DNA of 64,000 nucleotides, from positions 2,418,001-2,482,000 of the forward strand of contig NW_026946366.1 of NCBI RefSeq assembly GCF_035222375.1, written 5' to 3'. A model generated the notes under the pieces. The model had not been told where the DNA came from. It saw nothing but the letters and a program-made list of their open reading frames with translations, and made no database searches. The DNA is from Podospora pseudocomata (lineage: Eukaryota; Ascomycota; Sordariomycetes; Sordariales; Podosporaceae). Position numbers and translations under genes: made by a program. Below are positions 7,987 to 18,845 of the stretch, piece by piece. Each line of letters starts with the position of its first letter. Position 1 is the first letter of the stretch.

Positions 7987-9145
7987 ATAGGAAGCGGGTT
8001 TGGGAAAATAAAGGCAGCGATTTGACATTTTCGGTCACGAGGGAAATACCGGATAGTGAACCCAATGGCATACGGATCGGGCGTTGAAACGTTCAGCTAC
8101 GAGCTAGGTCCCGGCGTCCTGGTTGGTTCCTGGGGTGATGAAGATACACACCTCCAGATATTGCAGCATTTTGGGAATGGGATGTTTGATTTGCATCTTC
8201 CGGCCCCTCGGTCCCTCGACCGTTCATGTTACTCCGTATCGAGGTGCGAACAATGACATCTCCTGCTGAGTTACGAAACATGTTTTGATCCGTCCAGCTG
8301 CCTTTGTGTTTTGGACCCTTGATGGATAATTCCGTCGTCTTGCTTAATACAGCGGCACTCCGCGCTTTCTCTTGCAGCAGTCACACAACTACCACCGCCC
8401 ACTGAATCCATCATTGGCTCAACTGAGCGGTACCGAGTCTTCATATCAGGTCATCAAATGCCAACATACGACAGTCTTTTGCTTGGTACTTGGATGCTTT
8501 GTGTTACTAACCTCGACGAATAAAACTAACCTCTACCAAGTAACCCGCACATAGTCTGTACCACAAACTTCCGACATTATCGTGGCATTTTACAAATGCC
8601 GAGAAAGCGACGCTCGCACTCAGGAGCGCCACGACCGAGCACGTATTTATCACCATGGATCGGACTGTCAGCCGTGGTGCATGATGGCGTTGCCGGCAGT
8701 GGGATGTTGAGTCAGCATATCCGCGGGAGAACATCCGTGAGGCCATAGGTCCTGGCATGGGTTCTATGAAGACAAATCATTCGGCGATAGGTGCATGCTG
8801 ATGAATCTGACCATCTACGCCATGCATGAGAAAAGAAACAACCGGTCGCACAGGGTAGACATTCGGTATAGGCCGTGGAGGACAGCCCGTGTTGTTTTGA
8901 GTTTGAAGGGCTCACCCCGCTTACGATCTGCTCTCGGGGTAGTACATCGCGAGGCTGGATGGTGTTTCGGTGGGTTTTGCATACGTACTGACGGGTATAT
9001 ATATGTTCTGCTATTCTACTTGTTATCCTTTGTAGTGTTCTATCGTTTCTTCATATGCACTCACACCCCTTCACAACTCACTTACACTAAATTTACTTCC
9101 CCCCCTCCCGCTATTCATTTAGACACCACACCGCACCGCACCACC
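7987..9145. other. Intergenic region upstream of the cyclase-like gene
   Basis: I see no gene in this stretch. A TATA-rich element (TATATATATG) near 8996-9005, about 140 bp before the next start codon, and a pyrimidine-rich leader suggest the promoter and 5' UTR of the downstream gene. An upstream extension of the next open frame (from 8795) lacks coding character. Confidence 0.5.
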
Positions 9146-10325
9146 ATGCTTATCCTCCCCCTCCTTTTCCTCCTCCCCCTTTCCACCGCCAAACCACCAA
9201 AACTAAACTCCAACGGCATCCCCCCCTTCTCTTCCCTCCCCCTCAACCCCCCGGCCCCTTACCTCTCCGCATGGGGCCTCTATGGCCCCAACGACGAACT
9301 CGGCACCCTCAACCGCCTCTCCCCAGCCATCGTGGCAGCTGCCTCAAAGACAGAGATCAAGACAGGCGTGAGAGTGAGTCTCAACTGGGCGATGAACGCC
9401 CAAGGCAACGAATCCTTCATCAACCGCGGGAATTTCGGACACAGGATCTACCCCGCGGGCCCGTACTACGACGAGGTGTGGGATTATAACTCCCAGGTAA
9501 GCAGTCACTGGGATAGTTTAAGGCATTTCCCTTATATACAAGAGAGGAAGTTTTACAACGGGGTTGAGGATGGGGATATTTTGGGGGAGGGGAACGGGAC
9601 TAGGAATAGCATACATGTCTGGTCGGAAAGGGGGATCGTCGGACGGGGGGTGTTGGTTGATTTTCACAGTTGGAGGCTGAAGCAGTTGGAAGGGAGAAAT
9701 CCGGAGGAGAGGTTCAAGAGGTTTGATCCGTTTGTGGGGGAGACGAGTGGGATTTCGCTGGAGGATGTGAGGGCTGTGTTGAAGTGGCAGGGGACGAAGG
9801 TTAGGTTTGGGGATATTTTGATTGTGAGGTCTGGTATGTTTCCCCCGACTGAAATTGAATATCCTACCTAAATCATGTATCAGTTGCTTACATGAGAAAA
9901 GGGTGGACTGTCGGCTTCAACAACAAGACCCGCGAGGAGATCCTGGCTCTGCAGCGTGCTGGTTCGATCAGCGCTTCGGGTTTGGAACAGAGTCTTCCCA
10001 TGATGAAGTTCCTCTGGGACAACTTTTCTGCTGTGGCGGGTGATATGCCGGGTGTGGAAGCTTATCCGGCGAGGGCAAACTTCACCATGCATGAGGTGTT
10101 GCTCGCTGGTTGGGGGTGTCCGATGGGCGAGTTGTTCGATCTGGAGGCGCTTGCTGCAGAGGCCAAGAGGCAGAAGCGATGGAGTTTCTTTTTGACGAGC
10201 GAGGTTATCAACCTGCCCGGCGCTTTGGCTAGGTGAGTTTATAGGTTTTGAGAACCATTGGCTGTTTGCGAGAGTCGAAACTGATGTGGGTGAGCAGTCC
10301 GATTAATGCGCTGGCTATCTTCTGA
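9146..10325 (+). CDS. Secreted cyclase-family protein (kynurenine formamidase-like fold)
   Basis: Three exons (9146-9833, 9884-10232, 10298-10325) give 354 aa. A hydrophobic leader, MLILPLLFLLPLSTA, looks like a signal peptide. The metal-binding motif HWDSLRH (121-127) and the ending INLPGALASPINALAIF are typical of the putative cyclase family (PF04199) found in fungi. Members are metal-dependent hydrolases or cyclases related to kynurenine formamidase; the substrate of this fungal branch is not known to me. The last 28-nt exon restores the family's usual C-terminus. The 5' half uses C-ending codons and the 3' half G-ending codons. ATG 9146 is chosen because it directly precedes the leader. 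Confidence 0.83.
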
Positions 10326-10795
10326 GGAGGAAAGCGGATGGCACCTAAATTGTGGGGGTATCAGAATACGTAGTTCATTGTTTATTGTGATTGATACTAA
10401 TGAAATAGCAACACATCAACAACATACATAGAAATCAATGGAGTTGAATCAAACTGTCTAGTTGTTCAAGCGACAATGCCCTGATAGACTTGTAAGTGAT
10501 AAGGTAAGAAACCTGTAACAATGCGTAATGATACGCATTCACCCATCCAATTCCGGAAAGCGGTAGAGGCCTGCAGAAATATTTCTCGCCGATAAGCAAC
10601 TTTTGGTCTGACGATTGCGCCGATAACGACCCTTCAAGATCCCTGCCAGACCAACCCACCTCCGATTTGACGACGCCGACGACACTCGCTCCCCCTTACC
10701 GGTGCCCGATCTGACGACCGACGAGTTCGGAGACCGATTTCTTTCCTCTTTATCCCACCTCTCCCTCAACCGGCCACCCAGACACAACCACATCA
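10326..10795. other. Intergenic region before tim22
   Basis: This holds the 3' flank of the cyclase-like gene and the promoter of tim22. No clear element is visible. Confidence 0.4.
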
Positions 10796-11528
10796 ATGAA
10801 CTTCCCAGGCGGCGGTGCGGGCGGGTTCCCCGGCACAGGTGGTTTCCCCTCGGCGGGAGGATCAGGGTCGTCAGCGACACCACCAATGCCCATGCCCCAG
10901 GGTGATCCAAACGTGAAGATGGCAGGCACCTCCTCCTAACCGTACTCTTCTCCGCACACCTTGTAGCTAACCCCATCTCCCACAGCTCCAAAATCTCATG
11001 GAATCCTGCTACGCCAAAACCGTCATGTCCGGCGGCGCAGGTTTTGCCCTTGGCGGTGTATTCGGCATGTTCATGGCCTCCGTACGTTCCCCCGTCTCCC
11101 ACTCTCCCCAATTCTCTCACTAATCCACCATTCTCCCATCATAGATGGCCTACGACACCCCCTACCACTCCCCACAAACCGGCACCCCCGGCCAGCCCGC
11201 AATCCCAGGCATAAAACCCCCCGTCGACATATCCACCCTCCCCCTCCGCAAGCAGCTCGCCCACGGCTTCAAAGACATGGGCGCCCGGTCCTGGTCCACC
11301 GCCAAAAACTTTGGCCAAGTAGGCGCCCTCTTCAGCGGCATCGAGTGCGGCATTGAAGGGTTAAGAGCAAAGAATGACTTGGCCAACGGTGTAGCGGCGG
11401 GTTGTCTGACGGGGGGGATTCTTGCCAGGAATGGGGGGCCCCAGGCGGCCGCGATTGGGTGTGCGGGTTTTGCGGCTTTCAGTGCCGCGATTGATGCTTG
11501 GATGAGGATGCCCAAGGATGAGGACTGA
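10796..11528 (+). CDS. tim22: Mitochondrial inner membrane translocase subunit Tim22
   Basis: Exons 10796-10921, 10986-11081 and 11145-11528 give 201 aa. Tim22 is the channel of the TIM22 complex, which inserts carrier proteins into the inner mitochondrial membrane. Seen: a Gly/Pro-rich N-terminus ([16 protein letters not shown]), the conserved [19 protein letters not shown] stretch, a Gly-rich membrane segment ([15 protein letters not shown]), AYDTP after the loop, and two further Gly/Ala-rich membrane segments. Intron 1 appears to have a GC donor (ATG|GCAGGC), because this keeps the conserved VKM; a GT donor 9 nt earlier (after 10912) also stays in frame but deletes VKM. Acceptor CCCACAG follows a GCTAACC branch motif. 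Confidence 0.92.
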
Positions 11529-12219
11529 TTGGTTCTATCTGGGTATGTAGAGGCTGTGGTGGATAATGGAAGGTGTGTGATGGAAGAGGAATGTAAGAAA
11601 AAAGCAGAGGGAGGCTGTATTATATGGATGGGGAGGGGGGTCTGTGTTTGTAATAGTTCATGTCTCATGGCATTGGCGTTGGCGGTTTGGCTTTGTTTCT
11701 CATGGGAGGCTGTTGTCGTGGCCTCTGGTTTTTGGATCTAGAAAGGGGCAAAAAGGGGGCGCGGGAGGCTGTATAGACATGTTGGGTTGGCTGGGCTGGG
11801 GTTGGTCGAAGAAAAGCGATATACCATGTCTGTGGTCACTTCGAGCAGGAATCTAGGGAGGAGGACGAAAACACTCCACTTGGTTTTCATTTTTGTCTGC
11901 ATATATATGCAAATTATGAGGCGTGGAGAATGTCGACTACGAATTGACCGGCACTTATGACTACGCCTTTGTTACCAGCAGAAAAGGGGTCCTTATCCAT
12001 GACAGTCTTCAGGGGCATTGCCCTCTATCATTCCGTCCAAAATGATCTCGCACCAAGGCACGTAAAAATATCTAAAATATCCTAGGTAAATAAACCTAAC
12101 CGAATTCCCGTCCCTGAGCATACCAGAACCATCATGAGTATCACATTATCATTTCCTTGCTTCCATCATTACTCCTCCCTAACCTGCTCCCGCATTTCCT
12201 CCTTCAAATCGACGCCAGA
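11529..12219. other. Convergent intergenic region, tim22 / GH16 gene
   Basis: Both flanking genes end here, so this should be two 3' UTRs. The left part is G-rich on the plus strand. No gene or repeat is seen. Confidence 0.45.
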
Positions 12220-13536
12220 TTACCTAGCCTCCCACACCTGCCACGATCCAAACTCCCAGAATGCATCCGCAAAAGCCTGCGGGTTGTGGGCGGTGAAATC
12301 CGTGCAGGTCATACCATCACGAGCTGTGGTTTCATCCAGTGAGCTTCATTGTCTTGGAAAAAGAGAGCTTCTTCTTGACTTACCGCAGCCGCTCGCGTTC
12401 CAGATATCCTCCGTGATGAAGTCACCGCAGATATTGATATTGACAATCAAGCTCTGGTTCCTAAAGTGCTGCTCCATGTCGCACCTCGTGTTGGGAAAGT
12501 CCGCCAAAGGCAGTCCCCAGCTGCTGGGGTCCGGCTTTGCTGTCACGCCCCGACTGCCTTGTCCAAGAGCAGCAACGTCGAGGTTGATGTCAGTGGGGAT
12601 GTCACTTCTGGGCCAGATCCAACTCCTGATCCCCTCCTGTCTCCATTCCAACGCTACCACACCTCCTCCGGCGGCATTGAACTCGGGCCCAAATGTGTTC
12701 TTGGGGCCTTTGACTGTGCAACCTTCGTTGTGGTTGGTTTCATTCCAGCAGTCCTCTGCCCCGATGGTGCCGGTCAGTTCCCTGCGGACGCGCTTCACGT
12801 TGCAGCCTTCTGTGGTGTGAAGCGCAAGAAGATTGCCGTCTGTGCCCTGGTTTACCGACTCCATGATGTCAATCTCTCCGTTGGCCGGCCAGGCGCCAGG
12901 CGAAGGATCGGTGAGCCAAAGGGCAGGCCAGGTACCGCATCCCACGGGGGTGTGCTTGACGTCAAAGATGAAAAGACCAGATTCGTACTGGCGGTTGGAT
13001 TCCAGACGGACGGAGTGTCTCCCAGTGGTGGCATTGTCACGAGAAGTGTCGACCCGAATGTTGATGGTGTCTTGGTTGGCGGTGGTGAGGTTGTAGAGAT
13101 CGGCATCCCCAGGCGAGACGTAGTGTACGAAACCATGGGCTGGTGATGTTGTCAGTATAGAGCTCTTCAAACAAGACTCTCAGCAGCTAAAACTTACAAG
13201 GATCGTAATTGTTGAAATAGGTGAACTTTTCAAAAAAGTTTGATGGCAGGTCTATTACTCGGTCAGTAACCCGCCCTAAATAGGCAATCCCGAGCCCAAG
13301 CACAACTCACATGTCTCTACCAACTGGTAGTCCAACTTGGTATAATTCGGATGCGCATCAATGAACGGCAACTCGTCGCTCCCATTGTTGTTGTTATTCC
13401 TCGTCGCATTCACTCCCACCACAGTTGCCACCACAACAATGACAATGATGATAATCACCGTCGCACAGATCAGCCACGCCCTTCTCGTCCACGTCCTCGG
13501 GCTCCAGAGGGAGGGTTCCTTCTCGCCGTATGACAT
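12220..13536 (-). CDS. GH16 endo-1,3(4)-beta-glucanase with N-terminal membrane anchor
   Basis: Four exons (13536-13311, 13251-13198, 13139-12384, 12323-12220) give 379 aa. The GH16 catalytic signature EIDIME is at 182-187, with Glu182 and Glu187 as the expected nucleophile and acid/base. Family landmarks flank it: FFEKFTYFNNYDPSHGFVHY, then GTWPALWLTDPSPGAWP before the active site. A hydrophobic segment at about 20-42 after a short basic N-terminus, with no cleavage-like site, suggests a type II membrane protein with its catalytic domain outside. The likely substrate is cell-wall or plant beta-glucan. The last exon supplies CTDFTAHNPQAFADAFWEF; without splicing the frame would end in an unrelated tail. 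All joins close in frame. Confidence 0.92.
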
Positions 13537-15079
13537 CTTCTCAAGTCTTCCTCAGTACCTCCGAAGTGCATCAAACAATCGAAACCAAAAGAGACCGGTT
13601 ATGACTCCCAACCACCCAAAAGTGGAGTCTTGTGTGTTGGTATTCTGTCCAAAAGAAAGACAAACACCTGTCGAAGTTTGATGATGCAATTCACTTCTTC
13701 GCCTGATGTTGAAACTCCCCACACAGAGAAAAAAACACGAGAAAGAAGGCGTCGTCAACAGATCGACAGGGGGGAAGCAACGACACGAGTTCTTATACCA
13801 TAGGTAAGGTATCTACCTCACCCACCCCCCCAAACCCCGTATTCCGTATTCCGCTCCTTCCCCCCATGAATTAAACCACAGAAATCATCATGCCAGGAAC
13901 GAATCCCTCCCATCATCACCTCCAAATCCGTATCCATCGTTCGTGGTCCCCACTCACACCATACCAAGGACACACGTTCCCAACAGGTTAGTGAACCATA
14001 TTCAGTTTTGGGCAAGCACCTCCCATGCTCGCTGATACTGCTAACCACAGACGGCCGAACCGCCCAAGTGACGAAAAGTCCCCAAGTTGGGTGGGTGAGC
14101 AAACGCAAAGCACAAGATCCTTACATTGAAGCATTAGGGTGCCATTTTACCACGAAACTTGACTGCCAACAACATCTGGCTGCGCCACAACGGTCTTTTT
14201 TCTTTGCAGAAAAGTGATTTATTGCCGTGTATCCGTTCTTTCCATAAGTTATCATATGGTAGCGGTTAATCAACAATGCAGAAAGAGCAATAGGCCTCCG
14301 TCCGTGGGATCGGCCGAGTATGACGGGAATTTGCTGATTAGCAGAGCCGCACAACCACCAAACCAGCAACAACAAGCTTTTTTGCTACCCAGCCTTCGAT
14401 GACCCATCTAGACAGTGACGAGCCTTCGGAAAACAATACAATTTATTTCCGATGGTATGAGATATCGGGTTTAAGTACGCGACATAAACCCGCCCCTCTG
14501 CTCCACATGACCAACCACACGACAAGGTAAACCGTTATCAAATCACACATATCAAGTCCAAGCAGTCAGCCTTCCCCCAATGTCACACAACAAAGCTTAC
14601 CTTACCTACCTTATGCTAGATATCCCCTCTCCCACCCCCACAAGGACCTTGCCACAAAGGCCCGATGACAACACACATATAAGGACCCCCCAAACCGTTG
14701 CACCAAAACGGTTGTGAGAAATACCCCAGGCACCGACATAGTTGGAGAGGGCATCAGGGTTACACAGCAGATAAAAGCCCGTATCTTCAACCCACCTTTC
14801 CTATAGAATGATGATATCTATGTTGCTGTATAACCACGTGTAAATATCTCGTCAACGACACTGCCCTAGAAATATATGTCCGGACTACAGCTGTCACATC
14901 GTCAAGACCCTTGCAGCAAAGCCAAGACCACGACTCAGATAACTCCCAATCTCAACACTCTCACCAGAGCCTCATTCTTGTAACACAAAACAACGACAAT
15001 GACCACGTACAAAAATCATATCCGCTCAATTCACATCCTGCCTACCCCCGCCCCACCTATCAATTCAATCTCAACGCGC
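13537..15079. other. Intergenic region, GH16 promoter side and Prp45 3' side
   Basis: About 1.5 kb without a supported gene. The left part should be the GH16 promoter and the right part the Prp45 3' flank. Open frames here have no recognisable domains or splice context. Confidence 0.45.
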
Positions 15080-16903
15080 TCAATTATCCTCCTCCTCAAC
15101 CCTAGTCCTCTTACTCCTCCTATCCCCCTCCTCCTGCTGCAACCCATACCCCCTCTTCCCCGATCCCGCCGCCGCCGCAGCAGCAACAGTCTCCTGCTGC
15201 ACCTCCGACAAAAACTTGTCAACATTAAACGGATCACTAGTATCCTTCTCAAACTGCACCGGCCCCTCCCTCGGCTCATTGTCCTCCGTCCCCTTGAACT
15301 TTCCCCTCCCCAGCGCCTCCCCAAACCTATTACCCTTGCTTATCCTGTCCATCGCCCTATCCCCAGCCCCCTCATCATCATCATCCTGATTAACCCTCGG
15401 TCTATAAATCGAATTAACCGCATCCTGCGCCGCAAAAAGCGGCTTGTCATACGGGTTATCCTCATTGAACCCACTGCTAAACCCGCTCGACTGGTTGAAA
15501 AGCCGCGAGTCGTACATCCCCTCCTTGGACTGCGTCGGCTTGGCCAGACCGAGAGCAATCTTTTCCGAAATGTCGCGGTCCATCTCGCGGGCCATGACCT
15601 GAGCCCTCCTCTCGGCACCCATGCGTGACTGCCTGAGCTTCCGCTCTTCCTCCTTGAGCCTCTCCTTCCGAGCCTCCCTCCTCGCACGCTCAGAGCTGTC
15701 GCTTTCCGAGCCGGAATAGTCAGAGCCGCTGTAAGACCGGGACCTAGACCGAGACCCAGACCGGGAGCGAGAGGACCGTCTCCTGCTGCCACCCCCCGCC
15801 CTGTCGGCGCGGGCCTGTTGTGCCAGCTGACGAAGATTCTCCTCCTTTTGCAACCGCTCCTTCTCCGCTAGCCTCTGCTGCATCATGGCGCGCTGCCGTA
15901 CCTCTTCTCTGGCGTGTCTATCAGCCACGAAGAGGGCTTCGGAAAATTGAGCAAACTTGTCGTTGATCTGAACATCCTGGAGGTTGCGACCATCGGCGGC
16001 CAACCTCTTGTCAAGAGGAACAGTGAAACCCTTCGAGTTCTTCCAGAGCGAAACAGGGGGGGGGATACGCCACGCCTCCTGGTCCTCAGCCGTCAGTTTC
16101 CTCGGTGGCGAATGCATAACCGGCGGCGGCGGCGTCGGTGGTCCCCTCGGGATCTTCTTGTGCTTGAATTTGGGCGGCTCCATCGGATCCGCCTGCCTCT
16201 CCACCACCTTGATGATCCTCTCCTGCTTCTTGGAACTATCCCCCATCTGCGACGACGGCGTGTACTTGACAAACGTCGGGTCCCTCCTCCCATTCACGTT
16301 CACATTCTTGGGCTTTTGCGCCGCAACCGCACCGCTGACCAGCTTGGCGAGGGCATTCTTCGTCCTTTCGGCCGTCTCCTGTACCGTCTCCTGGCTAGGT
16401 CTCGAGAGGTCCAACTCGCCCGCCTCGGCACGCTGTCGTAATGGAATCAGGTCCTTGAACGAAGTGTGAATGATGCGGTCTTTGCTGTGCCCTTGGCGCG
16501 CGATGGCGGAGTAATCGACCTTGCCATCGCTGTTGACTTGCACAACGAGCGCATTGGAAGTTGACGCGCCATCGCCTTTGCCCCAGGGGTATTGCGCGAC
16601 GGGGATTTCAGGAAACGCGCCGCCATCGCCGAAATCCTCGGGCGCACGAGGACGCCAACCTGCTCGGTTTCCATATGGGGGTGGTCCTGTTCTCTGTGGA
16701 GGAGAACAGCTGTTAGTAACCGGAATGGGTACAACATTCAATGCAATGTCGAGTTGGCTGACCTTGAGGACGAGCTGTGTGCTGTCGATTTCGTTGGCAC
16801 CGACGATCCGAGGGCCGCGCTGCTGTGCCCGTAACTCTTCATCTTCGCCTGTGTATTTTGGTTTTGGAAGGGCCTGAGTGAGGCCAGATGCTATCGAAAC
16901 CAT
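15080..16903 (-). CDS. prp45: Pre-mRNA splicing factor Prp45 (SNW/SKIP family)
   Basis: Exons 16903-16763 and 16693-15080 give 584 aa. Prp45/SKIP is part of the NineTeen-related and catalytic spliceosome and contacts Prp22 and Prp46. Seen: N-terminal PKPKY and QLVLK|RTGPPPYGNRAGW, the SNW core with HSPPRKLTAEDQEAW and SLWKNSKGFTVPLDKR, an Arg/Ser/Glu-rich region, and the conserved end GRGKFKGTEDNEPREGPVQF then DPFNVDKFL. The 69-nt intron (16762-16694, GTCAGC..TCCACAG, branch TTACTAAC) is a multiple of three and has no stop, so the unspliced frame is also open (607 codons) and adds 23 residues not expected in the family. The start is the first ATG. Confidence 0.93.
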   Translation of the reverse strand: MVSIASGLTQALPKPKYTGEDEELRAQQRGPRIVGANEIDSTQLVLKVSQLDIALNVVPIPVTNSCSPPQRTGPPPYGNRAGWRPRAPEDFGDGGAFPEIPVAQYPWGKGDGASTSNALVVQVNSDGKVDYSAIARQGHSKDRIIHTSFKDLIPLRQRAEAGELDLSRPSQETVQETAERTKNALAKLVSGAVAAQKPKNVNVNGRRDPTFVKYTPSSQMGDSSKKQERIIKVVERQADPMEPPKFKHKKIPRGPPTPPPPVMHSPPRKLTAEDQEAWRIPPPVSLWKNSKGFTVPLDKRLAADGRNLQDVQINDKFAQFSEALFVADRHAREEVRQRAMMQQRLAEKERLQKEENLRQLAQQARADRAGGGSRRRSSRSRSGSRSRSRSYSGSDYSGSESDSSERARREARKERLKEEERKLRQSRMGAERRAQVMAREMDRDISEKIALGLAKPTQSKEGMYDSRLFNQSSGFSSGFNEDNPYDKPLFAAQDAVNSIYRPRVNQDDDDEGAGDRAMDRISKGNRFGEALGRGKFKGTEDNEPREGPVQFEKDTSDPFNVDKFLSEVQQETVAAAAAAGSGKRGYGLQQEEGDRRSKRTRVEEEDN

Positions 16904-17457
16904 CGTTTTTTATTTTGGAGTTGTTCGCGGTGACGGGCTGTCGCGATACTGAGGTTTGACGGAGTGGAGATTCTGGTCTTAAATCTTGAAAAGTTCCAGG
17001 TGCTGTCGCAGCGAGGACAGAGAGGACGCAGAAGACGGACAGTGGCTAGTACAGTGCAGCAGGCTGCAGAGGCTTATCGTATTTTTCTTATCGGGTCTTG
17101 GCACTAACAGTGGCCCGCGCTTCCAATCCATCCACAGTGTTCAAGATGAACTGCAAGGTCAACCTGACCTGGGTAACAATATCAAGGAAACAAGTTCAAA
17201 GGTTGAGTCTTGAAAATTACAATCATCACACGTTTCCAGTATTCTACCAGACACTATAACCCAGAACATGCGATATCACGCCGAAAAGAGACAAACAAGG
17301 ACCACCAGATATAAATAGCCCACCCCTTCACAAGACCCATGAGCCATCCCTATGATACATAATCCTCATAGCAAGACCTGCCCAATTCATCAAGTTATAC
17401 GCCCGGTCCAGACCAAACACGCTTTTATTTTCGCATTCCAAAAAAAGACAACGCCCC
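16904..17457. other. Intergenic region, Prp45 promoter and p24 3' flank
   Basis: Two minus-strand genes flank this stretch. It should hold the Prp45 promoter on the left and the p24 gene 3' UTR on the right. No element stands out. Confidence 0.4.
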
Positions 17458-18229
17458 TCATACGTAGCCCTTCCGCGCACCCTGGAAGAAGAAGCGGACA
17501 ATAAACACCTGCAGGGCTCCCATGGCCATGATCATCAGAATCTGGACGATGCTGAAGTTGACGATTCTTTGTTCTGTGCTGCGGACGGTGCTGAAGTTGC
17601 GGTTCTCACGGGTGCGGAAGTATTTCTGGTTGCGGGTGATGGTGGACAGCTGGCCCGAGAGCTTGAACAGGGACTCCTCGAGGGCTGATGTTTGTTCCGG
17701 TGACGAGCCCTGCTTCGAGGGAATGGTAACGCGCGCTTCGTTCTCGACCTAAAGTGCAAAGAGTAGATGTCAGTATATGCGCTGCGGTTTGCAGGTGAAG
17801 GGCCAGGGGTATGGCTTACAGCAATCTCAAAGTCGACAAACTTCTCGGTGTATGTGCTCATCTCGTTATTGAAACAGAACGAGTATTCGCCAACCTCCCT
17901 GGCGGTGAAGACAAAGTCTCCCTGCCTCTCCTTCTGACCATCCATGATGTATTTCCCATTGGGACCCGTCACTTCATAATCGATATCGAAGGAACCACCG
18001 GATTGCACCTATAAAACCATGTGAGTATCACCTCCAGAGAGTAAGTAGTCCAGAGTCCAACGATAGGTGCGCATACGGCAAAGTAAAAGGCAATCTTCTC
18101 GTCCTTGTTCTGTGTTGCTGTGTAGAAGCACGCCCTCTCGTTCGCATGAACCTTGTAGGTCAGGGCTGTGGCGGCGACCTGGCTGGCCAGCAGGCCCAAG
18201 AGCCCGCACGAAAGTAATGGCAGCTGCAT
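17458..18229 (-). CDS. p24-family ER-Golgi cargo receptor (Erp3/Erp4-like, gamma class)
   Basis: Exons 18229-18077, 18008-17820 and 17748-17458, all phase 0, give 210 aa. The layout is classical p24: signal peptide (about 1-21, ending QVAATA), GOLD domain (ALTYKVHANERACFY with the first of two Cys, then YSFCF with the second), a heptad coiled coil, one membrane span (SIVQILMIMAMGALQVFIV) and a short tail RFFFQGARKGYV. The aromatic FF near the membrane fits COPII export signals. The YFAVQ and ERQGDF stretches and the Arg-Lys tail ending in Val resemble yeast Erp3/Erp4. p24 proteins form hetero-oligomers that package cargo, including GPI proteins, into COPII vesicles. The sub-class is less certain than the family. 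Confidence 0.9.
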
Positions 18230-18845
18230 GGTGAGCCGGCTGTGTGTTTCGAAAAGAAGTGTCGTCGAGATGCTGCTGCTGGTATCGCAACGCTTCGGCT
18301 CGGCTTCAGGACAAGTCTCAACCGCGCGCGCCGGACCCTGCCACTCAGAGCCAACACCTCAGCCAATTGCCAAAGCGCTGAGCTGGACACTTTTGACCGG
18401 AACAACCAAGTTCCTGGCCCGCTCCCATCCAGGGGCAGGGCGCCAGCTGCAGCAGGGGGCCTATGCACACCTGGCCCAAGCTCTATCCTGGTTCTTGGCC
18501 AACCACTGGGGTTTTGTTCCGTCCAGTGACATCAGCGGAATTAGTTGCGTCAAGAGCCTGAAGCTGGTGCACGCGCGGTGAGGCCTGTTTCTTCAAAGCC
18601 CGAATTTACACATATTTTTCCTTCTCATATTTACCTAGACCAAGTGACTGTTTGTTGAGTTCTTCTTGCTGGGAAACCGTTTGTTGTGGCCGGCCTTGCA
18701 ATTTCAATTCCTACCGGCCATATTTGTCGAGACCCGCCATGACCCATCAAATCTCATAGTGACGACACAGACTGAGAAACTCATAGAAAACACAATTACC
18801 AAGTCGTTATTTGAGTGAACCTCGCTACAGAGGGCATATCTCAAG
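18230..18845. promoter_or_regulatory. Divergent promoter region, p24 gene / PhoD-like gene
   Basis: The two flanking genes start outwards from this 616-bp stretch. It should contain both promoters; no TATA box or repeat is evident. Confidence 0.45.

Noticed and set aside
8795-9145. N-terminal extension of the cyclase frame
   Set aside because: The extension crosses a TATA-rich promoter and a pyrimidine-rich leader; the signal peptide begins exactly at the ATG at 9146.
12466-13146. 226-codon plus-strand frame
   Set aside because: It is the antisense shadow of the GH16 catalytic exon, which carries the EIDIME active-site motif.
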